Positions 25,171 through 34,615 of a stretch of 64,000 bases of DNA are shown piece after piece. Position 1 is the stretch's first letter, and every line of letters begins with the position of its first letter. The notes under the pieces are model-generated. The model was not told the DNA's origin. It did no database searches and saw only the letters and a list, made by a program, of their open reading frames with translations. This DNA is from Enterococcaceae bacterium OF42-14pH9A (GTDB lineage: Bacteria > Bacillota > Bacilli > Lactobacillales > Enterococcaceae), in contig JAQEYU010000004.1 of the NCBI GenBank assembly GCA_027692465.1, positions 205,865 through 269,864 on the forward strand. The letters are read 5' to 3'. Made by a program: the position numbers and the translations under genes.

Positions 25171-25334
25171 TAGGGCGTGTCTGAAAACTCCAGTGGCAGC
25201 TATTTTGGTCCTTTTCACCGCAATCTACGTCGTAAATGCTCACTTATGCACCACATAAGCTGCGCTTTACTCCTTGATTTCGGAAAAAAGTCCGCAAAAA
25301 TCTGGAGTCCCCCGGTGTTTTCAGACACACCCTA
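25171..25334. mobile_element. MITE-like element, copy A (164 bp)
   Basis: Begins TAGGGCGTGTCTGAAAACTC and ends TTTTCAGACACACCCTA. It matches the reverse complement of the copy at 15199-15361 along its whole length with few differences. It sits directly behind the rpoZ terminator. The two copies face each other and bracket the CRISPR-Cas and gmk segment. Confidence 0.75.
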
Positions 25335-25431
25335 ATATGTGCCCGGCGCCGGCCGCATTTTTCTGTCGGCACCGAAAGTTTCGATTTATCACGAGACAGC
25401 TTGCCCACCGTCTGCATCACGCAGCGAACGC

Positions 25432-26172
25432 TTATTCATTCACCGCAATCTCACTGATACGTCCGGGACAGAGTTTCTGCTGCAGGGTCTGCAGGTGTTC
25501 TTCGCAGAGGCCGGCTTGGCGGAAGTAGCTTGCGGCATCCCCGTAATGCAGGGCCAGATGATCCAGAAAGCGGGCCATGTTCTCGGTATCTGAGCGCATC
25601 AGCTTCGGATCGACGGCAGTCTGGGCAACCTGGAAGCGAGTGTGGGCCGACAGGAAGGTGTGGGTAGTCTGGTAATTGGCGACGATATCAGGAAAAGCGG
25701 CACCCGCCAGCGCCAACAGCAGGGCGGCCACTACGCCGGTCCGGTCTTTGCCGGCAGCGCAATGAAAGAGGGTGGCGCCGTTATTTTCTGCCATCAGCTC
25801 GAAAATCAGCCGCAGCTGCTGGTCCCGTTCTTCCAGTAGTGCGATGTAAAAATCCCCCAGGTCAAAGCCGTTTGCGGTGTTCATCTGTTTGGTGGCATCG
25901 CTGACGTTGCCCAGCATCAGGGAAATGTTGAAATACTGGATGCCTTCTGTCACCGGATTAGGCTGGTGCAGCAGTTCTTCGGTGGAACGCAGGTCGATGA
26001 TGCGGGTGATGCCGTAGTCCTGCAAAAAGCGGATATCGGCAGCTGTCAGCTCTTGCAGGCCGTCGCTTCTGACGAATTTGCCCCAAGCTGTCGGGCCGTT
26101 CGGGGTGGGAATCCCGCCCAGTTCGCGGGTGTTGAGGGTGCCGGTCAAAGGCAGTCTGGTGTAATGTTCCAT
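25432..26172 (-). CDS. Protein-tyrosine/serine phosphatase (LipA/MptpB type)
   Basis: A 246-residue phosphatase. HCAAGKDRTGVVAALLLAL is the P-loop CX5R motif with the Lys typical of the MptpB/LipA group, which acts on phosphotyrosine, phosphoserine or phosphoinositides. FVRSDGLQELTAADIRFLQ and IIDLRSTEE match the family N-terminus. No signal peptide is present. It is the last gene of the minus-strand phn-type transporter operon, about 130 bases downstream of a permease gene. It could release phosphate from an imported organophosphate, which is inference. Confidence 0.8.
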   Translation of the reverse strand: MEHYTRLPLTGTLNTRELGGIPTPNGPTAWGKFVRSDGLQELTAADIRFLQDYGITRIIDLRSTEELLHQPNPVTEGIQYFNISLMLGNVSDATKQMNTANGFDLGDFYIALLEERDQQLRLIFELMAENNGATLFHCAAGKDRTGVVAALLLALAGAAFPDIVANYQTTHTFLSAHTRFQVAQTAVDPKLMRSDTENMARFLDHLALHYGDAASYFRQAGLCEEHLQTLQQKLCPGRISEIAVNE

Positions 26173-26299
26173 GTAAATTTCCTCCGATTTTTTAAGGTTA
26201 TTTTTCAGGCGGCGGCTGTAAATTGGCGCCGTCTGTTTGGCATGGCGGTGACGATCGCGCCGCCAGCCGAGGGGCAGTTCAACAAAGCCAGCTGCCGTT

Positions 26300-27091
26300 T
26301 CAGCGACTGTTTTTCTTGAGCCGTCCCACCAAGAGCTCCATCGTGACCATGGTTAAAAAGATTACCAAAATGATGGTGGAGATGCGGGGGTAATCGTATT
26401 TTCCGATTGCCCGGGTCAGGAGGGCACCGATTCCGCCGGCGCCCACCATCCCCAACGAGATGGATTCGGCGATATTGCTTTCCAGACGGATGGCGGTCCA
26501 AGACAGAAACGGATTTTTCAACCCTGGCAAGAGGCCGTGCCAGATGATCTGCCCCCAAGAAGCGCCGGCCGCCTGCATCGTTTCGATGAGTGCCTCGTCT
26601 TGTTCTTCAATGGAGGCGATGAAGGATTTCGTGAGATAACCGGTAGTGGGGAAGATCATACCGATGACAGCGGCTGTGTTGCCAAAGCCGAGGCTGGCGA
26701 CGACGATCAGGATCCAGATCAGCGACGGCACCGCCCGGACCAGACTCACCAGCCCTTTGATCAGGCCGGAAAACAGTGGCAGCGGCGCCGTGTTGGCCGC
26801 GCCCAGAAAAGCCAGCAGTACCGATAGGACCCAGCCGATAGCCAGCCCAGCAACCGCCAAGGCCAAGGAGACCCCCAGTTGCGGCAGAATTTCCGGCAGT
26901 GCGGTGGTGTCCAGCACCATGAATTTGCGCAAGATACGGCCGGCGGTTTTGGCCCGTTGCAAAAAGGTGGCCAGATCCAATTGCAGTGTGCTGGTGCTGA
27001 CGATGAACAAAGCCGTCAGCCCGACAATCAAGCCGGCGCGGGCCAGTCGCTGGCGTTTAGGGGCCAAGGGAACAGTAGTAGAAGACATCAA
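26300..27091 (-). CDS. phnE: Phosphonate-type ABC transporter permease (second PhnE)
   Basis: A 263-residue PhnE-like permease with about six membrane segments. The EAA-type loop ETMQAAGASWGQIIWHGLLPGLKNPFLSW, followed by NIAESISLGMVGAGGIG, is diagnostic of the PhnE family. It would pair with the second permease to carry phosphonate, phosphite or a related anion across the membrane. A ~190-base gap with a degraded MITE separates it from the other permease gene. Confidence 0.85.
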   Translation of the reverse strand: MMSSTTVPLAPKRQRLARAGLIVGLTALFIVSTSTLQLDLATFLQRAKTAGRILRKFMVLDTTALPEILPQLGVSLALAVAGLAIGWVLSVLLAFLGAANTAPLPLFSGLIKGLVSLVRAVPSLIWILIVVASLGFGNTAAVIGMIFPTTGYLTKSFIASIEEQDEALIETMQAAGASWGQIIWHGLLPGLKNPFLSWTAIRLESNIAESISLGMVGAGGIGALLTRAIGKYDYPRISTIILVIFLTMVTMELLVGRLKKNSR

Positions 27092-27118
27092 ATGATTTCC
27101 TTTCTGAAAAGCGAATTT

Positions 27119-27275
27119 GTCGAAGCGTATCTGAAAATTCCAGTGAGATCCCCATATTTACAGACCTGCCGCAATCAAAGAGTAAGCAAAATAGGGCTGA
27201 TGCTGTGCTTTACGATACCGGATTGTGGTGGCAAGAACCGAAAAGGGCTCTCGCTGATGTTTTCGGTCATGGGCT
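27119..27275. mobile_element. Degraded MITE-like copy inside the phn-type operon
   Basis: GCGTATCTGAAAATTCCAGT at 27126-27145 resembles the element end, and CCGCAATCAAAGAGTAAG further in resembles the interior of the copies at 15.2 and 25.2 kb. The far end is not clear. Similarity is patchy, so this is an old copy. Confidence 0.4.
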
Positions 27276-27280
27276 GAGGC

Positions 27281-28093
27281 TCACAGAATCTTTTTGCGCA
27301 ACCGGGTCACAGTGAATTCGGTCAATAGCACCATTGCCACCAGCATCGCGATCAGAAACAGCGCTTCGTGGTAGCGAAAGAGGCGGATGTTGGTCTGGAT
27401 CATGATCCCGATTCCGCCAGCGCCCACCATTCCCAGGATCGCCGAAGCCCGGATATTGATTTCAAAAGAAAACAAGGTCCAGTTCAGCCAAGCGGGGATG
27501 AATTCCGGCAGCAGGCCGTGAAAGAGCACCTGCAGATAGCCGGCGCCTCCTGCCCGCAAGGCTTCCAGCTTGGTGGCGCCGATTTCGTCGATGGATTCGG
27601 CGTAGGAGCGGGCCAAAAAGCCCAGCGTTGCCAAAATCAGCGCCAACAGTCCCACCAGATTGCCGATCCCGAAGATATAGACCAAGAGACTGGCCCAGAC
27701 CAATACCGGGATGTTTCGTAAAAAACTGATGAAGACCCGCACCGCCAGCCGCAGCCAGCCGATGGGGTTGGTCTGTTCCGACATCAGGATGCCGAAAAAC
27801 AGTGCCAGAAAGGCGGAACAGTAGGTCCCGACTACCGCAAAGAGCACGGTTTCCAGAACCAGGGGCAGGTAGGTACTCAGGTTGGCGATTTTCATGGGCC
27901 AGAAGTTTTCCGCAAAGAATCGGATAAATGCCGGAAAGCCCGCCAAGGCCGTCAGCGGATCGACTTGCAGATAGACGAAGCTGGCGACAACAACTGCGGC
28001 GGTTAAAGTGACACCGGTGAGCTTTTTCAAGGCCCGCTCATCGGACAAGGCCACAAGTTGTCGCGTGTTTTTCGGAGTGCTGTCAGTTGTCAT
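27281..28093 (-). CDS. phnE: Phosphonate-type ABC transporter permease (first PhnE)
   Basis: A 270-residue PhnE-family permease. The cytoplasmic loop KLEALRAGGAGYLQVLFHGLLPEF and IRASAILGMVGAGGIG match the family. About six hydrophobic segments follow a charged N-terminus. Its start overlaps the end of the ATPase gene, so the order is PhnD-PhnC-PhnE-(MITE)-PhnE-phosphatase. Confidence 0.86.
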   Translation of the reverse strand: MTTDSTPKNTRQLVALSDERALKKLTGVTLTAAVVVASFVYLQVDPLTALAGFPAFIRFFAENFWPMKIANLSTYLPLVLETVLFAVVGTYCSAFLALFFGILMSEQTNPIGWLRLAVRVFISFLRNIPVLVWASLLVYIFGIGNLVGLLALILATLGFLARSYAESIDEIGATKLEALRAGGAGYLQVLFHGLLPEFIPAWLNWTLFSFEINIRASAILGMVGAGGIGIMIQTNIRLFRYHEALFLIAMLVAMVLLTEFTVTRLRKKIL

Positions 28094-29009
28094 AGGCCAA
28101 ACCTCCCTGCGTTTTTTCTGCCGGATTGACAGGTAGGGAAGCCGGTGTGTCTGTGTTTACGGCGCTGGTCGGCAGTGGTGTGCCCGCCGGTGCTGCCGGC
28201 GGCGTTTCGACAGTCGGGGCCGCCGGGACAGTGTTTTCAGGGCTGAGGGTCATCTGTTCTTCTTTGCCGGCGTAGATGACAGCGGTCATTTGCGGGGTCA
28301 GCTCTGCCGGTGGGCCGTCAAACACGATCTGACCGTCTTTGACTCCCAGAATGCGGGTGGCGTATTTTTTGGCATAATCCACCTGGTGCAGATTGACGAT
28401 GCAGGTAATCTGCCGGCGCGCGGTGATGGCTTTGAGCTGGTCCATGACGATGTCGGCGGATTTGGGGTCCAATGAGGCGATTGGTTCGTCCGCCAAGATC
28501 AATTTAGGTTCTTGCATCAGGGCTCGGCAGATTCCTACCCGTTGCATCTGACCGCCGGAAAGGGCGTCCGCCCGTTGGTAGATCTGGTCTTGCAAGCCGA
28601 CTGTTTTCAACAGCTTCACGGCTTGGGTCCGTTCAATTTCCGGATACAGCCCCAGCAGGGATTTGTAAAAAGGCATCCGGCTCAGGCGGCCGTGGAGCAC
28701 GTTTTTGATGACATTGGTGCGGCCGATCAGATTGTAATGCTGAAAGATCATGCCGATGTCGCCGCGTTTTTTTCGCAGCGCCCGCCCTTTCAATGCCGTC
28801 AGTTCGCAGCCGTCAAAGTGAACGGTGCCGCTGGTGGGCCGCACCAGCTGGTTGATGGTGCGGATCAGCGTGGATTTGCCGGCTCCCGAGGGTCCGATAA
28901 CGACGATGAATTCGCCGGCTTTGATGGCGAGGTCGATGCCTTTGAGGGCCAGCTTTTTGCCGTCGTAGCTCTTTTTCAAATCCGTCAAACGCAGTAATTC
29001 TTCAGTCAT
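28083..29009 (-). CDS. phnC: Phosphonate-type ABC transporter ATPase with long C-terminal tail
   Basis: A 308-residue ATPase. VIGPSGAGKSTLIRTINQL is Walker A, LSGGQMQRVGICRALMQ the signature and LILADEPIASLDP Walker B, with NLHQVDYAKKYATRILG as the H-loop region typical of PhnC. The final ~55 residues are a Pro/Ala/Thr-rich tail absent from most PhnC proteins, similar in flavour to other tails in this genome. It drives uptake through the two PhnE permeases. Confidence 0.88.
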   Translation of the reverse strand: MTEELLRLTDLKKSYDGKKLALKGIDLAIKAGEFIVVIGPSGAGKSTLIRTINQLVRPTSGTVHFDGCELTALKGRALRKKRGDIGMIFQHYNLIGRTNVIKNVLHGRLSRMPFYKSLLGLYPEIERTQAVKLLKTVGLQDQIYQRADALSGGQMQRVGICRALMQEPKLILADEPIASLDPKSADIVMDQLKAITARRQITCIVNLHQVDYAKKYATRILGVKDGQIVFDGPPAELTPQMTAVIYAGKEEQMTLSPENTVPAAPTVETPPAAPAGTPLPTSAVNTDTPASLPVNPAEKTQGGLAYDN

Positions 29010-29011
29010 GG

Positions 29012-29929
29012 CTATTCCTCCTCGATTCCCAGGGTGTCGACCATTTCTTTCACGACCTCGTAGTCGCTGTCTTTGGCTGCGGTGAAGCGAACATCGCCGG
29101 AGCCGTAGAAGGATTCGAAATAGTCGGTGTTGTCATAGTTCAGGTAGAAGTCTTTGACCTTTTGTTTCAGATCAGGGTCCAGGTCTTTGCGGATGACAAA
29201 GAGGGCGTTCGGGATCACGTCGGTTTCACCGATGACCTTCAGCTCGTTGTCTTTGATTAAGCCGGCTTCCACCAGCATCGGGATGGTCTGACCTGCCACT
29301 GCGGCTGCATCGTAATCGCCTTTGACCACGCCGAGAATGCTGGCGTCGTGTTTGCCGGAGTAGGCCACCGTTTTGAAGAAATAGCCGGGATTTTCCAGCT
29401 TGCTGCTGTCTAAGTCCAAGTCTTTGACCAGGGTCGTTTTCGGATACATATAACCGGAAGAGGAAGCCGGATCTACGAAGGCGAAGTTTTTGTCCTTCAA
29501 GTCCTTGAGCTCATTGATTTGGTCATTGTCCTGACGGGTGATGAAAACAGTGCGGTAAGGCTCGGCCCCCATGGAAGTGGTGGTCACCAGCGGTTCGGCG
29601 CCGGCGATTTTTTTGGCCTGGTAATAACTCATGGGACTCACTAAAAGCACGTCCAGCTTGCCGGCTTTCAAGGCTTCGATCCCCACGGAATAATCGGCGC
29701 CCTCCATCTCGGCTACCGGCAGGCCGATCGCTTTTTCCATGTCCTTGCGAAAGCCGTCATGCTTGGTGCCGGCGTCGGGGTTGTTCTCATCCGGCATCTG
29801 CACGATGGTGAGCTTTTCGGGGGTGGCTGCCTGGGCGGTTTCGGCATTGCCTTTGCAGCCGGTCAGTGAAAATAACCCCAAAGTAAGTAACAAACTTGCC
29901 GCCAATGTTCTCTTTTTCATTTTTTTCAT
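29012..29929 (-). CDS. phnD: Phosphonate/phosphite-type binding lipoprotein
   Basis: A 305-residue PhnD-family solute-binding protein. The N-terminus is a lipoprotein signal (MKKMKKRTLAASLLLTLGLF then SLTGC lipobox), so it is anchored to the outer face of the membrane. VSPMSYYQAKK, AFVDPASSSGYMYPK and GDYDAAAVAGQ are the ligand-binding regions of the family. The ligand may be phosphonate, phosphite or another phosphorus compound. The start at 29929 follows AAAGGAGA. It is the first gene of the operon, whose promoter should lie in 29930-30248. Confidence 0.87.
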   Translation of the reverse strand: MKKMKKRTLAASLLLTLGLFSLTGCKGNAETAQAATPEKLTIVQMPDENNPDAGTKHDGFRKDMEKAIGLPVAEMEGADYSVGIEALKAGKLDVLLVSPMSYYQAKKIAGAEPLVTTTSMGAEPYRTVFITRQDNDQINELKDLKDKNFAFVDPASSSGYMYPKTTLVKDLDLDSSKLENPGYFFKTVAYSGKHDASILGVVKGDYDAAAVAGQTIPMLVEAGLIKDNELKVIGETDVIPNALFVIRKDLDPDLKQKVKDFYLNYDNTDYFESFYGSGDVRFTAAKDSDYEVVKEMVDTLGIEEE

Positions 29930-30248
29930 TTCTCCTTTAAGTTGGCGGAGCGGCATCCGAGAAGGCCGCTCCGGTTGGATGATGGACGCGCCGGCGCAAA
30001 AAGCAGCGCCTGCGAACGATTGTAGTTTATAACGCTTTCCGGCGGTCTTCATCAATTTTCAGTAATGTTTGCGTAAAGAATGACCCTTTTTCTGTAAACG
30101 AACAGTAAAGACGGCGAGGGAGATTTTTAAGTCGGTGGAAAACGTGTTATCCTAATAGGAGAAATATCGGCAGTGAAGCGGTATCGAAGAACAGAAAAAT
30201 AACGTGCGTCCGGGAGTGGTTTGACCCGGTGCAAGGAGGTAAACCGGA

Positions 30249-30941
30249 ATGACTGAGACAGATTTAGCTTTGCAGCAGCGCAATCAACTGCTGGCAGAAG
30301 GACTTATCAAACAGTTGCGCAGGCGGAATATCGACGCCCAATATTGTGAAACGGCGGCCCAAGCCCGGGCGGCGGCGCTGGCTTTGATTGCTGAAGGAGA
30401 GACTGTCTCCTGGGGTGGTTCGGTGACGCTGGCAGAATGTGGACTGTTGGCTGCCGTCAAGGAAACGGCGCAAGCAGGCCGGATTCAAGTAATCGATCGC
30501 GACAACGCCGCCACGCCGGAGGAACGGTTTCAGCGAATGCGGCAGGCACTTTTGGCAGATACCTATCTCACCAGCTTCAATGCTGTTTCCGAAGACGGCC
30601 AGCTGGTGAATGTGGACAGCGTCGGCAACCGCACCGCTGCCATCGCTTTTGGGCCCCGGCAGGTAATCGCTGTGGTCGGCTTGAACAAAGTGGTCAAAAC
30701 CGTGGAGGAGGCGGTCAGTCGGGCGCGCAATTTCGCCGCTCCTGCCAACCAGCTCCGCTGCCAGCAGGATCCGCAGCTCAAAGGCGCTCCCGGCAGCGTC
30801 AGGACCCCGTGTCTGAAAAGCGGTACCTGCAGTGATTGCCGCCAACCCGGCTGTATCTGTTCTCAGATCGTGATCACCCGCATGTCGAAAATCGCCGGCC
30901 GCCTGCAGGTGATCCTGGTGGGGGAAACCCTGGGATACTGA
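30249..30941 (+). CDS. LUD-domain (LutC/YkgG-like) protein
   Basis: A 230-residue LUD-domain protein (DUF162). ETVSWGGSVTLAECGL, LTSFNAVSEDGQLVNVDSVGNR and FGPRQVIAVVGLNKVV are conserved in the YkgG/LutC family linked to lactate oxidation. The C-terminus has five to six Cys (CLKSGTCSDCRQPGCIC) that could bind a metal or Fe-S cluster. LutA and LutB are not adjacent, so the partner is unknown. The gene is preceded by GCAAGGAGG. Confidence 0.8.
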   Translation: MTETDLALQQRNQLLAEGLIKQLRRRNIDAQYCETAAQARAAALALIAEGETVSWGGSVTLAECGLLAAVKETAQAGRIQVIDRDNAATPEERFQRMRQALLADTYLTSFNAVSEDGQLVNVDSVGNRTAAIAFGPRQVIAVVGLNKVVKTVEEAVSRARNFAAPANQLRCQQDPQLKGAPGSVRTPCLKSGTCSDCRQPGCICSQIVITRMSKIAGRLQVILVGETLGY

Positions 30942-31209
30942 GGAAAAAACCAGTGTTCCATCCGACCGGAAAACAGCGGGCTGTATCCGCAGACCCAAAG
31001 CCGATTGGCGTGCCAAAGATCATAGCGGGCAGTGCGCCTCTCAAATCTCTAAGCTTCGGTAAAACCCCACCGGCGACTTTTCCCGTTTACAGACAAAAGT
31101 CGTTTTTTCCGTTATAATATGGAAGAATTTCTGCCGATCAACAAAAGGAAAAGCCCAAAAAACCTGCGTTGATCCGCAAAAAAAGCTGACAGAAAGGATG
31201 TGACCGTCG

Positions 31210-33639
31210 ATGCAGGAATTTGCCAAAGTAATCGTAGATGTGCCGGCCATGCAGACGGACCAGCCTTTTACCTACCATATCCCGCCAGCGCTGGCGACGC
31301 TGGTGCAGGTGGGGATGCGGGTGGAGGTTCCTTTTGGTAACGGCAACCGCCACATTCAAGGCTTCGTGACAGAGATCGTGGCCGCACCGGAGACGGATGC
31401 GCCCCTGAAGGATATCGTGGGGGTGCTGGATCTGGCGCCGGTGGTCAATGCCGAGCTGCTGGAGCTGGCGGATTACATGAAAGAGCAGACCTTTGCCTTC
31501 AAAATCACCTGTCTGCAGACGATGCTGCCGGCGGTGATGAAAGCCGAATATCAAAAGTTCGTGCGGGTCACCGATCCTGTAGCAGCTCGCTTGGCCGGTC
31601 TACCGCCGGAACTTGTGGACCCACAGACAAACGAGCTGGAATGGTCCCAAGCTGAGGAAGCCGGTCTGCTGCCACTGCTATTACGTTTGCGCCAAGCCGG
31701 AGCCGTCGAAATCCGTTACCAAGTGAATAAGAAAAACAAAGTCAAAATGATGCGACTGGTGAAACCGCTGCTGACAGAGGCCGGCCAAGTCCAAGCCATT
31801 AAAGAACAGCTGCGCTCCGGATCCAAGCGCAAAGAACAGCTGCTGGAGCTGCTGTTGCAAGCGGCGGGGACTGAGCTGCCGGTGAAGCATTACACAGACG
31901 CCGGCATCAGCAACGCCAATTTGAACCAAGCAGCGCAAGCCGGCTGGTTGGCTTATACCGAAGTCGAGACCTACCGGGATCCCTTTGCCCACCGGGAATT
32001 TGCTGCTACTACCGCCTTGTCTTTGAACCCTGAGCAGCAGGCCGCTGCCGACGAAATTCTGGCTGCCGCTGCAAAAAACGAGCCCCGGACCTTCTTGTTG
32101 GAGGGCATCACCGGCTCCGGCAAGACAGAGGTCTACCTCCAGACGATCGCCGAGGTCATGGCAAAAGGTCGTACCGCCATCATGCTGGTCCCGGAAATCG
32201 CCTTGACCCCGCAAATGGTGGAGCGCTTCAAGAGCCGGCTGGGAGATGCGGTGGCGGTGCTGCACAGCGGCTTGTCCCAAGGCGAAAAATACGACGAATG
32301 GCGCAAAATCGAGCGGGGGGAAGCGCAAGTCGTGGTGGGTGCCCGCTCGGCGATTTTTGCGCCGCTGGCAAATATCGGCCTGATTATCGTGGACGAAGAG
32401 CACGAAGCCACCTACAAGCAAGACGAAACACCCCGCTACCACGCCCGGGATCTGGCCATCTGGCGCAGCCGCTACCACGGCTGTCCGGTAGTTTTGGGCA
32501 GTGCGACCCCGTCGTTGGAATCCCGCGCCCGAGCGCAAAAAAATGTTTACACGCTGCTGCCTTTGAGCAGGCGGGCCAATCCTGAGGCGGCGCTGCCCAC
32601 CGTTGAAATCGTGGATATGAAAGAAGAATATGCCAAACGCAATCCCGGCAATTTTTCCCAAGTGCTGAAAGACAAGATTGCCGACCGCTTAGCTTGTGAC
32701 GAGCAGATTGTGCTGCTGTTGAATCGGCGGGGCTATTCCAGCTTTGTCATGTGCCGGGACTGCGGGCACGTGGTGGATTGCCCCAACTGCGACATCTCCT
32801 TGACGCTGCACATGGACGTCAAACGGCTGCGCTGCCATTATTGCGGCCATGAAGAGCGCATCCCCGACACTTGCCCCAGCTGCGGCAGCCGCAAGATTCG
32901 CTATTACGGCACCGGCACCCAAAAAGTCGAAGAAGAGCTGCAGGGACTTTTCCCGGAGGCCAAAATCTTGCGCATGGATGTGGATACCACCCGTAAAAAA
33001 GGCGCCCACGAACGGATCCTGAAAGCTTTCGGCGAAAAGAAAGCCCAGGTTCTGCTGGGGACGCAAATGATCGCCAAAGGGCTGGATTTTCCGGACATTA
33101 CACTGGTGGGGGTGCTGAATGCCGACACCGCCTTGAACCTGCCGGACTTTCGTTCCAGTGAGCGCACCTTTCAGCTGCTGACGCAGGTGAGCGGGCGGGC
33201 GGGACGGGCCCAAAAAGCCGGTGAAGTGGTGATCCAAACCTTCAATCCTGAGCACTATGCAATCCAATTGGCCCAGCGGCAGGATTACGAGGCCTTTTAC
33301 CGCCAGGAGATGACCATGCGTCATCGCAGCGGCTACCCGCCTTATTATTTCACTGTGAAGATTACTGTCAGCCACGAAGAAGAACAAGAAGCGGCCCGGG
33401 AAATCTTTGCCATCACCCGCGATCTTTCCGGCACCCTCAGTCCCCAGGCCGTCATGCTGGGACCGACGCCGGGGACGGTGGCCCGAGTGAAAAACCGCTA
33501 TTATTACCAGCTGATCATCAAATACAAAAAAGAACCCCGGCTGCAGCCCGCCCTCAAACAGCTGTTGGCAGACAGCCAGCTGGCTCAGCGGCGGGGACTG
33601 TTGATTGCTATCGACAATGAACCGCTGAACTTCATTTAA
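31210..33639 (+). CDS. priA: Primosomal protein N' (replication restart helicase PriA)
   Basis: An 809-residue PriA helicase. An N-terminal DNA-binding domain precedes the Walker A motif LLEGITGSGKTEVYLQ and the DEEH box (IIVDEEHEATYKQDE). The zinc-binding insert CRDCGHVVDCPNC continues through CHYC and CPSC, eight Cys in all. Helicase motifs V/VI include GTQMIAKGLDFPDITLV and QVSGRAGRA. PriA reloads the replisome at stalled forks. In Bacillota it usually follows rpoZ and coaBC; here coaBC is absent and a ~6-kb block intervenes. Confidence 0.95.
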   Translation: MQEFAKVIVDVPAMQTDQPFTYHIPPALATLVQVGMRVEVPFGNGNRHIQGFVTEIVAAPETDAPLKDIVGVLDLAPVVNAELLELADYMKEQTFAFKITCLQTMLPAVMKAEYQKFVRVTDPVAARLAGLPPELVDPQTNELEWSQAEEAGLLPLLLRLRQAGAVEIRYQVNKKNKVKMMRLVKPLLTEAGQVQAIKEQLRSGSKRKEQLLELLLQAAGTELPVKHYTDAGISNANLNQAAQAGWLAYTEVETYRDPFAHREFAATTALSLNPEQQAAADEILAAAAKNEPRTFLLEGITGSGKTEVYLQTIAEVMAKGRTAIMLVPEIALTPQMVERFKSRLGDAVAVLHSGLSQGEKYDEWRKIERGEAQVVVGARSAIFAPLANIGLIIVDEEHEATYKQDETPRYHARDLAIWRSRYHGCPVVLGSATPSLESRARAQKNVYTLLPLSRRANPEAALPTVEIVDMKEEYAKRNPGNFSQVLKDKIADRLACDEQIVLLLNRRGYSSFVMCRDCGHVVDCPNCDISLTLHMDVKRLRCHYCGHEERIPDTCPSCGSRKIRYYGTGTQKVEEELQGLFPEAKILRMDVDTTRKKGAHERILKAFGEKKAQVLLGTQMIAKGLDFPDITLVGVLNADTALNLPDFRSSERTFQLLTQVSGRAGRAQKAGEVVIQTFNPEHYAIQLAQRQDYEAFYRQEMTMRHRSGYPPYYFTVKITVSHEEEQEAAREIFAITRDLSGTLSPQAVMLGPTPGTVARVKNRYYYQLIIKYKKEPRLQPALKQLLADSQLAQRRGLLIAIDNEPLNFI

Positions 33640-33680
33640 TACTCAATCCATTTTGAAATCGTATTTAATGATAGACGCCG

Positions 33681-34460
33681 TATACTAACGCTTGCTAACA
33701 GCGATAGCGTGAAACATTCATCAAGATTGTGCAAATTGCTGCTGAAAGAGCAATCAAAATCAGCAAGACTTGCACCGATAGCTATGCCACTTGGACAGCT
33801 CCACCACTCTAGTTTCAGCCGGCTTGGAACGCTATGGGCACAGCTTTGAGCTCGTCACAAAAACCGCGCCGATCTCAAAGTCTGGCCTTATTCTAACCGA
33901 GCAAAAAACGCTCGCTAAGAATAATTTCATAGCTGAAGCCGCTGAAACTTCCGGGTTGCGCGGTGAGATTTGCAAGCGTAGCAGGTTTTGTGTAGCTCTC
34001 CGCAAATGGAAGTTGTGATGACAGCGGCTGAATCGTTCTAGCTCGGCAGTTTTCAACGATGTACAAAGCAGCAACTAGCTACAGTCCAATAGTGTTTTCT
34101 AAGATCTGCTGATCATAACGCTGATAACACTGCATGACAATTTTGCTGGTTTTTGCGCATGCCCTCATGCGCAACCGCTCTTAAAAAACTTGCAAGCCTC
34201 ACTGCGAAGTCCGGAAAGCGCCATGCGTCAGTTGCGCCGATCTTCTTAGCGACTGCTTCTGAGCTTAGAAGATGACCGAGCTTTTAGACGATTTGTTTTT
34301 TAATCGGCTAAAAGTCGTGTCCGCAACGTTCCACGCAAATGGCGCTTCCGGACGGAGCTCCCTAGCTGGCACCACTTTACTCGCAAGTTTTGCTAAGAAG
34401 CTGCCAAGATCGTGCAAATGTGTTTCGAAAATGCTGCAGTTGTTATCAAGCGTTAGTATA
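33681..34460. mobile_element. 780-bp non-coding element with 20-bp terminal inverted repeats
   Basis: TATACTAACGCTTGCTAACA at 33681-33700 and the reverse complement of 34441-34460 agree at 19 of 20 positions. The inside is full of palindromes, for example GTCCGGAAAGCGCCAT (34209-34224) against ATGGCGCTTCCGGAC (34339-34353), and CTTTTAG/CTAAAAG near 34281-34313. The longest open frames inside are under 80 codons and have no family features. It fills the gap between priA and def. It may be a MITE-like element, a dead insertion sequence or a large structured RNA. Confidence 0.6.
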
Positions 34461-34615
34461 ATTTTAAAATGCAAATAGCATCAGCCAGCTGGCTCTGGAG
34501 TCTTCGGACAAATTGTTTTGATTGCTGCCCGAATATAGCACTTGTCGGAAGCCATAATAAAAATAAAGCCGCCCCCAAAAAGAGGGCAGCTGACAGATTG
34601 GAGTACGAAGCACCT

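Noticed and set aside
33791..34478. Short frames within the priA-def gap
   Set aside because: They lie within palindromic sequence, lack ribosome binding sites and have no recognisable domains.
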